Positions 1 to 7,862 of a stretch of 64,000 nucleotides of DNA are shown here, in pieces. This stretch comes from DATJFQ01 sp035492775 (GTDB lineage Bacteria; Acidobacteriota; Vicinamibacteria; Vicinamibacterales; 2-12-FULL-66-21), in the NCBI GenBank assembly GCA_035492775.1, contig DATJIW010000088.1:7841-71840 (forward strand), in the 5' to 3' direction. The notes beneath the pieces were generated by a model, which had not been told where the DNA came from, did no database searches, and worked only from the letters and a program-made list of their open reading frames with translations. A program made the position numbers and the translations under genes. Positions within the stretch are counted from its first letter, which is position 1, and each line of letters begins with the position of its first letter.

Positions 1-708
1 GGCGAGGGCTGCCAGCACCAGATAGGCGCTCTCGTAATGGTGCCAGCTGCGCACCGATCCGCGCCATCCGAGCGCGAACAGCCCGTAGGCGAACCGGCGC
101 GTGCGCGTTGTCGATCGGTCGCGCATGGTCGCGAGATCCGGGATCAGGCCCACGTACCAGAACAGGACTGAGACCGTCCCGTATACGCTGACCGCGAAGA
201 CGTCCCAGAGCAGGGGACTTCTGAAGTTGGGCCACACGCCCATCTGGTTCGGGATCGGGGCCAGCCAGTACGCGAGCCAGACGCGGCCCACGTGAATCCC
301 TGGGAACAGCAACGCGCACATGACGGCGAAGATCGTCATCGCCTCTGCGGCGCGATTGATCGACGTGCGCCATCGCTGTCTGAAAAGGAACAGAATCGCG
401 GAGATGAGCGTGCCTGCGTGTCCGATCCCGACCCAGAACACGAAATTCGTGATGTCCCAGGCCCACCCGACGGGGATGTTGAGCCCCCATACTCCGATCC
501 CTTCCCAGAACAGCCACGCGACGGCTGCGCCGAGAAGGCCCAGCAGCGCGACCGCGGGAAGGAAGAACAGCCACCATCCGAGCGGCGTCGTGCGCTCCAC
601 GGCGCCCGCGACGACGTCCGTGATGGCGTGGAAATCCGGCGAGCGCAGGATCAGCGTCGGCTGCCCCGCAACCGGATTGTCCAGCAGTTCCGCTTCCGTC
701 TGAGCCAA
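1..708 (-). CDS. actC: ActC/NrfD-type membrane subunit of alternative complex III (3' part outside window)
   Basis: Translating the reverse strand from a TTG at 706-708 gives 236 residues that run off the left edge without a stop. The stretch after residue 20 (FHAITDVVAGAVERTTPLGWW region) and the segments FVFWVGIGHAGTLISAIL and RTSINRAAEAMTIFAV are typical of the NrfD/PsrC family and closest to ActC, the quinol-binding membrane subunit of the bc1-replacing alternative complex III. At least five hydrophobic segments are visible; full ActC proteins are about twice this length. The start is supported by GGGGGA seven bases upstream of TTG. The Fe-S/molybdopterin-like actAB genes usually found upstream are absent; the next gene upstream is a small membrane protein. 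A related NrfD complex other than ACIII is possible. Confidence 0.82.
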   Translation of the reverse strand, partial: MAQTEAELLDNPVAGQPTLILRSPDFHAITDVVAGAVERTTPLGWWLFFLPAVALLGLLGAAVAWLFWEGIGVWGLNIPVGWAWDITNFVFWVGIGHAGTLISAILFLFRQRWRTSINRAAEAMTIFAVMCALLFPGIHVGRVWLAYWLAPIPNQMGVWPNFRSPLLWDVFAVSVYGTVSVLFWYVGLIPDLATMRDRSTTRTRRFAYGLFALGWRGSVRSWHHYESAYLVLAALA

Positions 709-838
709 CTGTGTCCCCCGTGGAGTTTCGAGAAAAAAAGGGGCCGGGTCGAGTTCGGAAGAGAGTCGGCGGGTTGTACCATCGCGCCTCGGCGCGAGTC
801 AAGTGCTCAAAGATCGACTCGCCGCCTCCGCGCGCAGG

Positions 839-1255
839 TCAGCTGTTGCGCTGCAAACCCAATCGCGCGAGAACTCTCCGCGGATCCACCATCGGGTGGA
901 ATCTCCGCGCGGCCGGCAGCTGCAGGTACAGCAGAAAGCCCACCGCAAGGAGACCGAGCGAGGGTGAATGGATCCGAACCGCTCGAAGCACTTCACAGGA
1001 CAGGAAGACATACGCCGAGAAGCGGGCTCGCTCGTGCCGCGTCAGCATCAGGACGCCGACGATCGGGGCGATGATGAAATAGACGAGTGCGTCCCAGAGA
1101 CGCAGACTGCCGAAATTGAGCCATCGCGTGTGGAGCAGAAGTGCGCTGCCGTGAATCACCGGCGCCGCGAGCAGGATGAGCGTCAAGATCCACAAGCCGA
1201 GCGGGCGGTCCGATCGGGCTTCCAATGCGACGCTTTCCGGGCCGGCGTGGTTCAT
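839..1255 (-). CDS. Small four-helix membrane protein of unknown function
   Basis: 138 residues beginning MNHAGPESVALEARS. Hydropathy by eye gives four membrane segments (about 20-41, 53-71, 80-96 and 99-116) and a basic C-terminal tail, so it is an inner-membrane protein. I do not recognise the family. It starts 11 bp after the FAD monooxygenase stop and precedes actC by about 130 bp on the same strand, so it may be an accessory protein of this leftward block. The reading frame is open further upstream, but that part lies inside the monooxygenase gene and has no membrane character, so the ATG at 1253-1255 is preferred. Confidence 0.65.
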   Translation of the reverse strand: MNHAGPESVALEARSDRPLGLWILTLILLAAPVIHGSALLLHTRWLNFGSLRLWDALVYFIIAPIVGVLMLTRHERARFSAYVFLSCEVLRAVRIHSPSLGLLAVGFLLYLQLPAARRFHPMVDPRRVLARLGLQRNS

Positions 1256-1266
1256 GGGACAGGTCT

Positions 1267-2478
1267 CTACGCGCGGAGGCGAGCCGTCAGGCCGATCTGG
1301 CGGAGCAGCGCGTCGAGGTCGTCTCCCGATGCTGGAATGCAGCCGAGGATCCGGCTCCCATTCTGTCGGACCCACGGGTCCGCGTCCGGCAGAGCGCGAA
1401 CCGTCCCGTCGGCATCGAGGAGGCGTCGCCAGGCCTCGTGCGTGTCCTTCGCGAATTCCTCGAGTTGCACCGGCGCTTCCCCGGCGTGCAGGATGCGCGA
1501 GATCCGTGCCGCCAGCTCGGACGCCTCGACGAGTCCGGAGTTCATGCTGTGGACGCCGACGGGCGCCGCCTGATGTGCGGCGTCCCCGGCCAGCCACACG
1601 CCGGCTCCACCGAAGCGCTGCGCGAGCCGCGCCTCGAACAGGCCAGCCGATGACCAGTAGACTCGCGTCGGCTGCGCACTGAACCAGGGTGCTCTGGCAG
1701 CGATCAGTTTGCCGAACTGCTCCATCGACGTGTCGTGCTCCGCGGCGTCACGAATCTGGAATCCCCACCGGCATCGTCCGGGTTCGAGGGGCCAGTAGAC
1801 GCTCGTCGAATCGGGATCCAGCACGACGCGCGTCTCCTCCGGCAGATCCCCTGCTGCCTCGATCTCGTAGACGGAGTAGATCTGGCTCGCGCCGTGTGCG
1901 TTCATCTCGATGCCGGCCATGCGCCGCACGGCCGAGTCGTAACCATCGGCGCCGATGACAAACGCCGGCCTGATGGTCTCGGTTCCCGCAACCACCCATT
2001 CGCTTCGCGCGACGGGGTAACCGGTCGCGACGTGATCAAGGCTGGCGATCTCCGCCCGAACACCCCCATCGTCCGCGGTAAGCGCGTGGAGGCGGTGCGC
2101 CCAGAAGACCTTCCACTTGTTCTGACGGAGCGCGTCCTCTGCGGCCCTCTCGAGCAGGCTTTGACGGACGACGACCAGATACGGATGCGAAGACGCGAGC
2201 CTGGAATAGTCGATTTCGGCGCACCGCCGGGCGCCCTCGTAGAAGGCGACCGTCGTCACCTTCCGCCCGGCGTCGATCAGTCTTTCCGCCAGCCCCGCCT
2301 CATCGAGGATCCCGAGCGTGAGCGGATGCAGTGCCAGGGCGTAGCTGTGCTGCCGCGTCCGCTCGTGCATGTCGATGATCGCCGTGCGGACGCCGTTCCG
2401 TTGCAGGCACAGCGCCGCGACGAGACCCACCGGACCGGCGCCAACGACAAGGACCTCAGGATCGCCGTCACGCAACAT
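1267..2478 (-). CDS. FAD-dependent monooxygenase (PHBH/UbiH-like aromatic hydroxylase family)
   Basis: 403 residues. The N-terminus carries the dinucleotide-binding motif VLVVGAGPVGLVAALCLQ followed by an acidic residue at the end of strand two (IIDMHERT); a second FAD motif, GVWLAGDAAHQAAPVG, is the GD motif of flavoprotein hydroxylases near residue 300. Such enzymes use NAD(P)H and O2 to hydroxylate or epoxidise aromatic or polyketide substrates; the substrate cannot be read from sequence. ATG at 2476-2478 is chosen because AGGAG sits eight bases upstream; a GTG nine bases earlier overlaps that Shine-Dalgarno. It follows the HemQ-like gene by 39 bp, so co-transcription is likely. It is not a protoporphyrinogen-oxidase-type flavoprotein. 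Confidence 0.85.
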   Translation of the reverse strand: MLRDGDPEVLVVGAGPVGLVAALCLQRNGVRTAIIDMHERTRQHSYALALHPLTLGILDEAGLAERLIDAGRKVTTVAFYEGARRCAEIDYSRLASSHPYLVVVRQSLLERAAEDALRQNKWKVFWAHRLHALTADDGGVRAEIASLDHVATGYPVARSEWVVAGTETIRPAFVIGADGYDSAVRRMAGIEMNAHGASQIYSVYEIEAAGDLPEETRVVLDPDSTSVYWPLEPGRCRWGFQIRDAAEHDTSMEQFGKLIAARAPWFSAQPTRVYWSSAGLFEARLAQRFGGAGVWLAGDAAHQAAPVGVHSMNSGLVEASELAARISRILHAGEAPVQLEEFAKDTHEAWRRLLDADGTVRALPDADPWVRQNGSRILGCIPASGDDLDALLRQIGLTARLRA

Positions 2479-2517
2479 CGAGCGCACTCCTGTCTGTTGA
2501 ATCGTGCGTGGCGTCGT

Positions 2518-3324
2518 CTAGTCGACGTTCGCCAGCTGCGCGAGGATCACATCGATCGGCGCCTTCACGCATGTAAACATCGGCGTGTCGCGCTGTGTAT
2601 AGAGACTCGCCTCCGTATACCGCAATCGTCCCACCAAATCGACGAATTCCTGAGGGTAATCGGAATCGAATGCCACCACGAACTCCTGATCGTCGAGGCC
2701 GTAGCTGTAGCTCGTGTTCAGGCTGACGCCCTTGAAGGGCGCCGAGGCGGCGATATGTTCGTCCATCAGCCCCTGCCGCGCGTGCGGCGAGAGGCGATAC
2801 CACTCCCGCGTCTTGACGAAGGGGTAGACGAACAAATACTTGCCCTGTCCGGGCAGCAGCTCGAGGCCTTCCCCGGCGCCTTTTGTCTTGTTGATGTACT
2901 GCGACCGGCGCTGGATGGAGAGAAAACTGCGGACCTGGTAAAGATAGGCGCCCAACGTCGAGCGCCGGATCGCTGCCTCCATCGCCTGAAAGCACAACGG
3001 GTCGAACGCGATCCGCCAGAACATGCAGTCGACGTCTGCGCGCAGACCGACGAGCGAATACGTGCGGAGGATCAGCTCGTCCGATGTTTCCCAGCCTCGC
3101 ACCAGCTCGATGAAGGCCGACGCCGCTGCGCGCTGCTCGTCGGCCGGCAACCGGCGGAAGGAGGGATCGAGGCGGTAGAACGAATAGTTCAGGAACTGCC
3201 GACGCTGTCGGTCCGGACTCTTGCCCGTGACAATCCCGTGAGGATCGAGATCGACGGACGGACCGCGGCGCGGTGGCGGACCCGTGACGGGAGGAGCCTC
3301 TTCCGTTGCCATGTCGCGAGGCAC
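2518..3324 (-). CDS. chdC: Coproheme decarboxylase-like protein (HemQ/ChdC, chlorite dismutase family)
   Basis: 268 residues. The C-terminal two thirds match the HemQ branch of the chlorite dismutase family: KYLFVYPFVKTREWY contains the YPFVKT block that carries the catalytic tyrosine, followed by LMDEH with the candidate proximal histidine, YSYGLDDQEFVVAFDSD, and RLRYTEAS...DTPMFTC. ChdC oxidatively decarboxylates coproheme III to heme b in the coproporphyrin-dependent pathway. About 40 N-terminal residues are proline/arginine-rich and look disordered. The start is GTG (3324) with GGAG eight bases upstream; an in-frame ATG lies four codons later. It sits in a leftward block with an FAD monooxygenase and upstream of a quinol-oxidoreductase subunit. 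Confidence 0.85.
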   Translation of the reverse strand: MPRDMATEEAPPVTGPPPRRGPSVDLDPHGIVTGKSPDRQRRQFLNYSFYRLDPSFRRLPADEQRAAASAFIELVRGWETSDELILRTYSLVGLRADVDCMFWRIAFDPLCFQAMEAAIRRSTLGAYLYQVRSFLSIQRRSQYINKTKGAGEGLELLPGQGKYLFVYPFVKTREWYRLSPHARQGLMDEHIAASAPFKGVSLNTSYSYGLDDQEFVVAFDSDYPQEFVDLVGRLRYTEASLYTQRDTPMFTCVKAPIDVILAQLANVD

Positions 3325-3375
3325 CGTAATGACTCCGGCGGCGGGTTGTCAAGCGACGTCCGACGATTCGCCGCC

Positions 3376-3819
3376 TCACACCGAGGGCAGGTCTTCGAAT
3401 GCCCACTGTCCCCAGTAATGGAGCTCGTGTGCGTGGAGCGTCTGAAGCGCCTTGAGCGCACGGGCCCGCTCGTCGGTTTTTTTCTTATGGATTCTGACGC
3501 ACAAGAGGGTCGCTCCCTGCCGAAGCTCCGCGTCGATGCGATGATGGATTTCGGCTTCGGCGCCCACCGCATGTTCGAGCGTGCGCAGCAGGCGCACCGT
3601 CAGGCCATGCCCCAGTTCGCGTCCTCGGAAATCCAGACAGCGGGCGCCCTGCTCGCCGACGAACACATCGATGTCATCCGTGGGAACGCCGCTCTCCTCG
3701 AGCGTCCGCACTGTTGCCAGGATGTTGTCTTCGCCGTCGATCACGATCAGGCCGGTGACCCGGTCGACGAGCGCAAACAGGTGGCCCTCCGCGTAAGGAT
3801 CGGGATTGATGCGCGCCAT
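3376..3819 (-). CDS. Hypothetical protein of about 147 residues
   Basis: The start ATG has AAAGGGG about six bases upstream. The protein begins MARINPDPYAEGHLFALVD and contains LIVIDGEDNILATVRTLEE and VFVGEQGARCLDFRG, an alternating beta/alpha pattern like general stress proteins that bind small ligands, but I cannot assign a family. There is no signal peptide and no membrane segment. It is the first gene of the leftward block, 51 bp ahead of the HemQ-like gene. The 230 bp upstream of it (3820-4050) contain no recognisable gene. Confidence 0.65.
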   Translation of the reverse strand: MARINPDPYAEGHLFALVDRVTGLIVIDGEDNILATVRTLEESGVPTDDIDVFVGEQGARCLDFRGRELGHGLTVRLLRTLEHAVGAEAEIHHRIDAELRQGATLLCVRIHKKKTDERARALKALQTLHAHELHYWGQWAFEDLPSV

Positions 3820-4050
3820 GATCTGCCCCTTTGATGAGCGGTGTTGCCGGAGAGATATCGACGACTGCGCGAGGATCCGGAAAAATCCCGACCCGCGGCG
3901 CGGGGCGGGGGAATAGTGCAGAAGGGACGGCCGGGGGATTTCATCGATTCAGCGCCCGGATGAGCGGACCTTATACACCAAACGTTCATCGTTACGAACA
4001 GATTTCTTCGGGGGGCGAGGCCGGCTCGTCGGAGGGATCGGCGGACCGAT

Positions 4051-6312
4051 TCAGCCGACGCGTCGCTCGAGCTGCAGGATCGAGCGGCAAATCAACGCCG
4101 CGCTGCAGGCTGCATACCGCTTGTGGCGCGGCGTCACCTGGCGATAGCACACGACGGCGTACGTCCATTCGAGCATTGCGACCCAGTAAGGCACGATGTC
4201 CAGCTCGAACAACGTCGCGCGATCCGCATAGCGGCGCAGCAGGGTGATCGCCGCGTGCGCGCGAGAGACGAGGGGATCGTCGCCGCGATATACGAACGGC
4301 GGCGCCTCGTCCAGCGACGAGACGCTGGTGAGGCCTTGCTCGAACTCCACCAGAGACCGGACGTCGTCATCGGTTTCAATCCGCGTCATCTCGAACTTCA
4401 AGACGGGTTCCAGTCGCGCGAAGTCCGAGACGGCGTTGCGCGGATGCGTTTCGGAGAAGTCGATCACATACAGGTTGTCGCGCTCATCGACGAGCACGTT
4501 CCGGAGGTTGAGATCGCCGTGCGAGACGGCCGTGTACCACAATCGCGATTCGGCAGCGCGCTTCGGGTACTCGTGCTTGAGGAACCAGAAGGGATTCGGC
4601 AGCGTCACTCCGAGCTCGGCGCAGACGAACTCCTTCGTGTCAGCCGAAATCCCGAGCACCTGTTCGCCGGTTTCGATGACCGACGGAAACAGGCGAAGCG
4701 GCGTGTGGTCGCGGTAGAGCGAGATCTGTTCCCACCGCGGCTGGGCGTACCACGGCTTGAGCACCCGCGTGAACAGACGCTCGATGAGTGCCAGCACCTC
4801 CGGGGTGGACCGCTGAAGGTATTGGTCGTAGAGCCACACCAGGCGGCTCTCCGGTCCGTTCACACCGAGGAAGTTGTACCGCAATCCGGCCCATTCGCCG
4901 TGCTGCGCGTCGCCGAGCACGCTCGTGCCGTTGTTGAGGATGAACCGAGACACGTATTCGCGATTGGCCTGCTGCTCGCGCCGGGTGAGTGCGACCGGAC
5001 CGATTTTGACGACGCTCGGCAGCGTGCGACGGCCGTCGTGGTCGTAGGCGACGGCCTTGTACGTGCTGGACATGAAGCCGCCGGGCAGCGGCGTCAGCGT
5101 GACCGATCCGCAATCGTGATACAGCCGCCGGACGATGGCGTCCCATTCCGGCCGCCATTCGCCGTCACCTTCGACATTCACGGTCAGCAGCTTGTCGATG
5201 CCGTCCCGAAGCTTTCCCGGCGCAAACACCCAGACGCGCGCTCGGGTGACCTGCGCGCACGCCCGGAGACCGACAATCGCACGGAGCGATTCGAGCGCGG
5301 CATCCTGCCGCAGTTCGGACCGCATGTCGCTCGACCGTTCCAGCGCGGGCCGCACGTTCAAGGTCACGGCGCTTCCTATGCAACGCTTTCCGGAAGGCAA
5401 GGGGATCTGGCCGGCGGCGCCTTCGAGGTGTTTCTCCGGATCCAGGCTTGTCTGCGTACGTTCCGGATCGAACGCGATGGCAACCGCGAAGAGGCCGGGC
5501 GGCTCGCCGTCGGTATGGGCGAGCACGACGAATCCCAGCGCGGCCGGAGATGGCGAGATCCCCCGCTCGAAGATGTCATCGAGTGCTTCGAGCAAACCGA
5601 ACGGCGAGCCTTCGAGATCGACGATCGCTGCGGACGACCCCGAGACTCCCCACGCGGCTTCCACCGCGACCGGCATCAACTGCGACGCGTCGCCCACGAC
5701 GAAATCGCTGATCGCGACATCGTCTTCGCCGCTCATGCCGGCGAACTGAAGCGTGCTCACGAACGGCCGCGGCGCCTCGAATGCCGCGGGCCCGCCGAGG
5801 ATCCCGGTGCCGAACGCAATCCCGAGATCCTTCACTTCGACCGCCAACAGCTCGCGTTCGAACCCGGCCACCGTGTCGGGAGCCCACCACTCGATGGCGC
5901 TCTCGCCCGGCGGCGAACGCCGTATCGTGGCGCGAATGGATCCGAACGCCATCTCGATCGTGGGCGCAGTTGCGACGGCGGCACGCGCCATCTGCACGGC
6001 CCGCGCTCGTGTGCCCGCGATTCGCAGTACGTTCTCGAGGCCCGACACGTCGAGCACGCGCTCCACGAGCGGCGTGATGCCCGCGAGCACGAGACCTCCG
6101 TCGCGCGCCTTCAGGCGCTTTTCGAGCACGACGAGCGAACGAATCCCGAGACTCGAAAGGTACGCGACCGAGGACATGTCGACCACCCACTGCGCGCTCT
6201 CGGCATCGATGGCCGCCGTCTTCTGGTCGAAGACGACGGCGCCGGCTCCGTCGAACCGGCCGGCGAGTGTGAGCACCGGAATGCCGCCGTCGAACGAGAG
6301 ATCGATGTCCAT
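4051..6312 (-). CDS. STAS-domain protein fused to a phosphotransferase/kinase-like domain
   Basis: 753 residues in at least three parts. Residues 1-105 form a STAS domain (IPVLTLAGRFDGAGA; DMSSVAYLSSLGIRSL with Ser53/Ser54 where anti-sigma antagonists are phosphorylated). Residues 110-320 are not recognised. From about residue 395 there is an aminoglycoside-phosphotransferase/kinase-like fold: a glycine-rich LPGGFMSSTYKAVA with VVKIGP as candidate nucleotide-binding lysine, a catalytic-loop match SHGDLNLRNVLVDE and a metal-binding match LYVIDFSE. This C-terminal region resembles what has been called ternary complex associated domain 9. An RsbW-type ATPase precedes it by 13 bp, so a partner-switching module is likely, possibly with the antagonist and a kinase-like effector in one chain. 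The function is inferred; the domain boundaries are approximate. Confidence 0.78.
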   Translation of the reverse strand: MDIDLSFDGGIPVLTLAGRFDGAGAVVFDQKTAAIDAESAQWVVDMSSVAYLSSLGIRSLVVLEKRLKARDGGLVLAGITPLVERVLDVSGLENVLRIAGTRARAVQMARAAVATAPTIEMAFGSIRATIRRSPPGESAIEWWAPDTVAGFERELLAVEVKDLGIAFGTGILGGPAAFEAPRPFVSTLQFAGMSGEDDVAISDFVVGDASQLMPVAVEAAWGVSGSSAAIVDLEGSPFGLLEALDDIFERGISPSPAALGFVVLAHTDGEPPGLFAVAIAFDPERTQTSLDPEKHLEGAAGQIPLPSGKRCIGSAVTLNVRPALERSSDMRSELRQDAALESLRAIVGLRACAQVTRARVWVFAPGKLRDGIDKLLTVNVEGDGEWRPEWDAIVRRLYHDCGSVTLTPLPGGFMSSTYKAVAYDHDGRRTLPSVVKIGPVALTRREQQANREYVSRFILNNGTSVLGDAQHGEWAGLRYNFLGVNGPESRLVWLYDQYLQRSTPEVLALIERLFTRVLKPWYAQPRWEQISLYRDHTPLRLFPSVIETGEQVLGISADTKEFVCAELGVTLPNPFWFLKHEYPKRAAESRLWYTAVSHGDLNLRNVLVDERDNLYVIDFSETHPRNAVSDFARLEPVLKFEMTRIETDDDVRSLVEFEQGLTSVSSLDEAPPFVYRGDDPLVSRAHAAITLLRRYADRATLFELDIVPYWVAMLEWTYAVVCYRQVTPRHKRYAACSAALICRSILQLERRVG

Positions 6313-6325
6313 TCATCAACTCCGT

Positions 6326-6736
6326 TCAGGCAGGTTCCAACAGCTTCGTGATCGTCAGGCGGTTGCGGTTGCCGACGCGATCGTATCGGACGCGATCCAT
6401 GAGCTCGCGCACGATGTGAATGCCGAGTCCGCCGATCTCCCGATCTTCTATGCCGGCCGTGGTATCCGGTGCCGCGCGCTCCAGTGGGTTGAACGGCACA
6501 CCGTCGTCTTCGACGACAGCGGTAATCTCGCCGCGGGTGACGCCGACGTCCACGCGAATCACGTGTTCATCGTCATCCGAATAGGCGTAGGCGATGACGT
6601 TCGTGACGATCTCTTCGAGCGCCAGGTCGAGCTGCCGGACGAGCGGCTCGGGAATCCGGACCTGCTCGCCCCACTCGGTCAGCCTGTCGGTCAGTCTGGG
6701 CAGATCGAGGAGGTGGTTGCGCAGGTCGACGGTCAT
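6326..6736 (-). CDS. RsbW-like anti-sigma serine kinase (HATPase_c_2)
   Basis: 136 residues. The N-box LDLALEEIVTNVIAYAY, the G1-type VEDDGVPFNP and the G2-type IGGLGIHIVRELMD mark the GHKL ATPase fold of anti-sigma kinases of the RsbW/SpoIIAB family. Such proteins bind a sigma factor or phosphorylate the serine of a STAS partner. The next gene encodes a STAS protein 13 bp downstream, the expected pairing. ATG 6734-6736 is chosen over a GTG 21 bases upstream because it gives the usual family N-terminus and avoids the remnant gene. No cognate sigma gene is adjacent; a SpoIIE phosphatase lies about 22 kb away. Confidence 0.85.
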   Translation of the reverse strand: MTVDLRNHLLDLPRLTDRLTEWGEQVRIPEPLVRQLDLALEEIVTNVIAYAYSDDDEHVIRVDVGVTRGEITAVVEDDGVPFNPLERAAPDTTAGIEDREIGGLGIHIVRELMDRVRYDRVGNRNRLTITKLLEPA

Positions 6737-6749
6737 CGCCGGAATTCCA

Positions 6750-7052
6750 TCAACCACAGATCGGCATCGACCGACGGGTGCTCGACCACCAGCGTAACTC
6801 CATCACCGCTGATGGAGGCGAGTCACCGTTCGACGTGTGGGTGATCTGCCGCAAGTCACGATCGGATCGGAACGCGATCTCTTCGCCGTCTGGCGAGAAC
6901 GCGGGCTGCGTCTGATCGCCTCCGGCCCCCGCCGTCAGATCGATGGCGTGGCCGCCACCGACACGGAGCGGGAACACGTCGTAATGCCCGCCGGCGCCGA
7001 TCTGGGCGACGATCTCGTAGGCCCCGAGCCGCGCCCCCGGGCTCAAACCCAT
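6750..7052 (-). pseudogene. Decayed Ser/Thr kinase-PD40 fusion gene (internally deleted remnant)
   Basis: The 100-codon frame starts MGLSPGARLGAYEIVAQIGAGG, the exact start of acidobacterial Ser/Thr protein kinases up to the glycine-rich loop. It then jumps to LTAGAGGDQTQPAFSPDGEE and IAFRSDRD, a PD40/TolB beta-propeller blade normally found several hundred residues later, and then to unrelated sequence. The whole catalytic domain and most of the propeller are missing. The parts are in one frame, so this looks like one or two in-frame deletions. A short expressed protein is possible, but no kinase activity could remain. A related propeller gene lies at the right edge of the window. Confidence 0.72.
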
Positions 7053-7121
7053 CTGGTGTGGACGGATTATATGACGCGACCGCCAAACGGCCCTGGCCGC
7101 TGCTGCAGGGTTCTGAACTCT

Positions 7122-7700
7122 CTACCGGGAGGAACTGCCGGCCTTCGTCGCCACGGGCGCCGCGTGTGCGAGTTCGGCTGCGTAGTCGTACACGAAGGTC
7201 TTGAACTCCGGATGCAGGAAATCCGCGCCGAACTTGTACTGCTTCATCTCGCTGAAGGCGCGGTCAGCCGTCCACGCGTCGTGGGTGAGCCGATAAACCG
7301 CCGTCATGACGCCAGTGCGATGCCGTCCGCCGACGCAGTGCACGTAGACGGGCTGATTGGCCGGGTCGTTTACGATTTTCAGGAACTCCGCCACCTGCGC
7401 CGCCGTCGGGATCTCGCGCGTCGTCATTGGGATCTGAAAATAGGCAAGTCCTGCGCTGCGGGCGAGCACCGGTTCCTGCGGATCTGTATCGCCTCCCGTG
7501 AGGTTGACGAGCGTCTTGACGCCGATCGCCGCCAGGTCGGCATAATCGTGTCCTTTCGGCTGAGCCCCACGGTAGTAAGTCGAGCTTACCTGTCCGAAAT
7601 TGTCGATGTGGACGACGGGCGTCTGCGCCGCGGCCGGCAGCGCGAGGGCCAGCGCCAGAGCAGCCGTGGATGCGGACAAAACCCTTCTATGAACCAGCAC
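7122..7700 (-). CDS. Exported protein-tyrosine/dual-specificity phosphatase-like protein
   Basis: 192 residues. A signal peptide is visible (about residues 1-25, ending LALPAAAQT). The active-site loop VYVHCVGGRHRTGVM is a complete CX5R P-loop of cysteine-dependent phosphatases, and a conserved aspartate region may be around FQIPMTTREIPTAAQ. The family includes DSP-like and DUF442-like phosphatases that act on phosphotyrosine or other phosphoesters; the substrate is unknown, and the signal peptide points to the periplasm. GTG start with AAAGGTG upstream. The 160 bp upstream (7701-7862) hold no gene. Confidence 0.8.
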   Translation of the reverse strand: MLVHRRVLSASTAALALALALPAAAQTPVVHIDNFGQVSSTYYRGAQPKGHDYADLAAIGVKTLVNLTGGDTDPQEPVLARSAGLAYFQIPMTTREIPTAAQVAEFLKIVNDPANQPVYVHCVGGRHRTGVMTAVYRLTHDAWTADRAFSEMKQYKFGADFLHPEFKTFVYDYAAELAHAAPVATKAGSSSR

Positions 7701-7862
7701 AGCAGCACCTTTTCAATCTGACGGTTGACGTTGGATCGGGGTCACAGGGAGATGAGCAAGCGTGCGACCAGCAAAAACTCCTGGATTAGGCGGGTTTTTC
7801 GCGCGACCCGAAAGGATGACCAGAGAGGAGGACGCCATTTGTGCGCACCTCAACCGGTGCCG

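Noticed and set aside
292..1074. Plus-strand frames over the left edge
   Set aside because: The reverse strand reads a coherent NrfD/ActC protein across 1-708; the plus-strand translations are Arg/Pro-rich without motifs.
1735..3834. Open frame of about 700 codons on the plus strand
   Set aside because: It is antisense to the FAD monooxygenase, HemQ and hypothetical genes, is extremely Arg/Asp/His-rich, and shows no domain; it is a high-GC shadow of real minus-strand genes.
4123..6351. Open frame of about 740 codons on the plus strand
   Set aside because: Antisense to the STAS fusion gene, whose motifs (STAS, HGDLNLRN, DFSE) are clear on the minus strand; composition is that of a shadow frame.
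7770..7800. AAAAAC...GTTTTT arms between the phosphatase and sensor-kinase genes as a terminator
   Set aside because: Only six AT-rich pairs with a 15-base loop; too weak to call.
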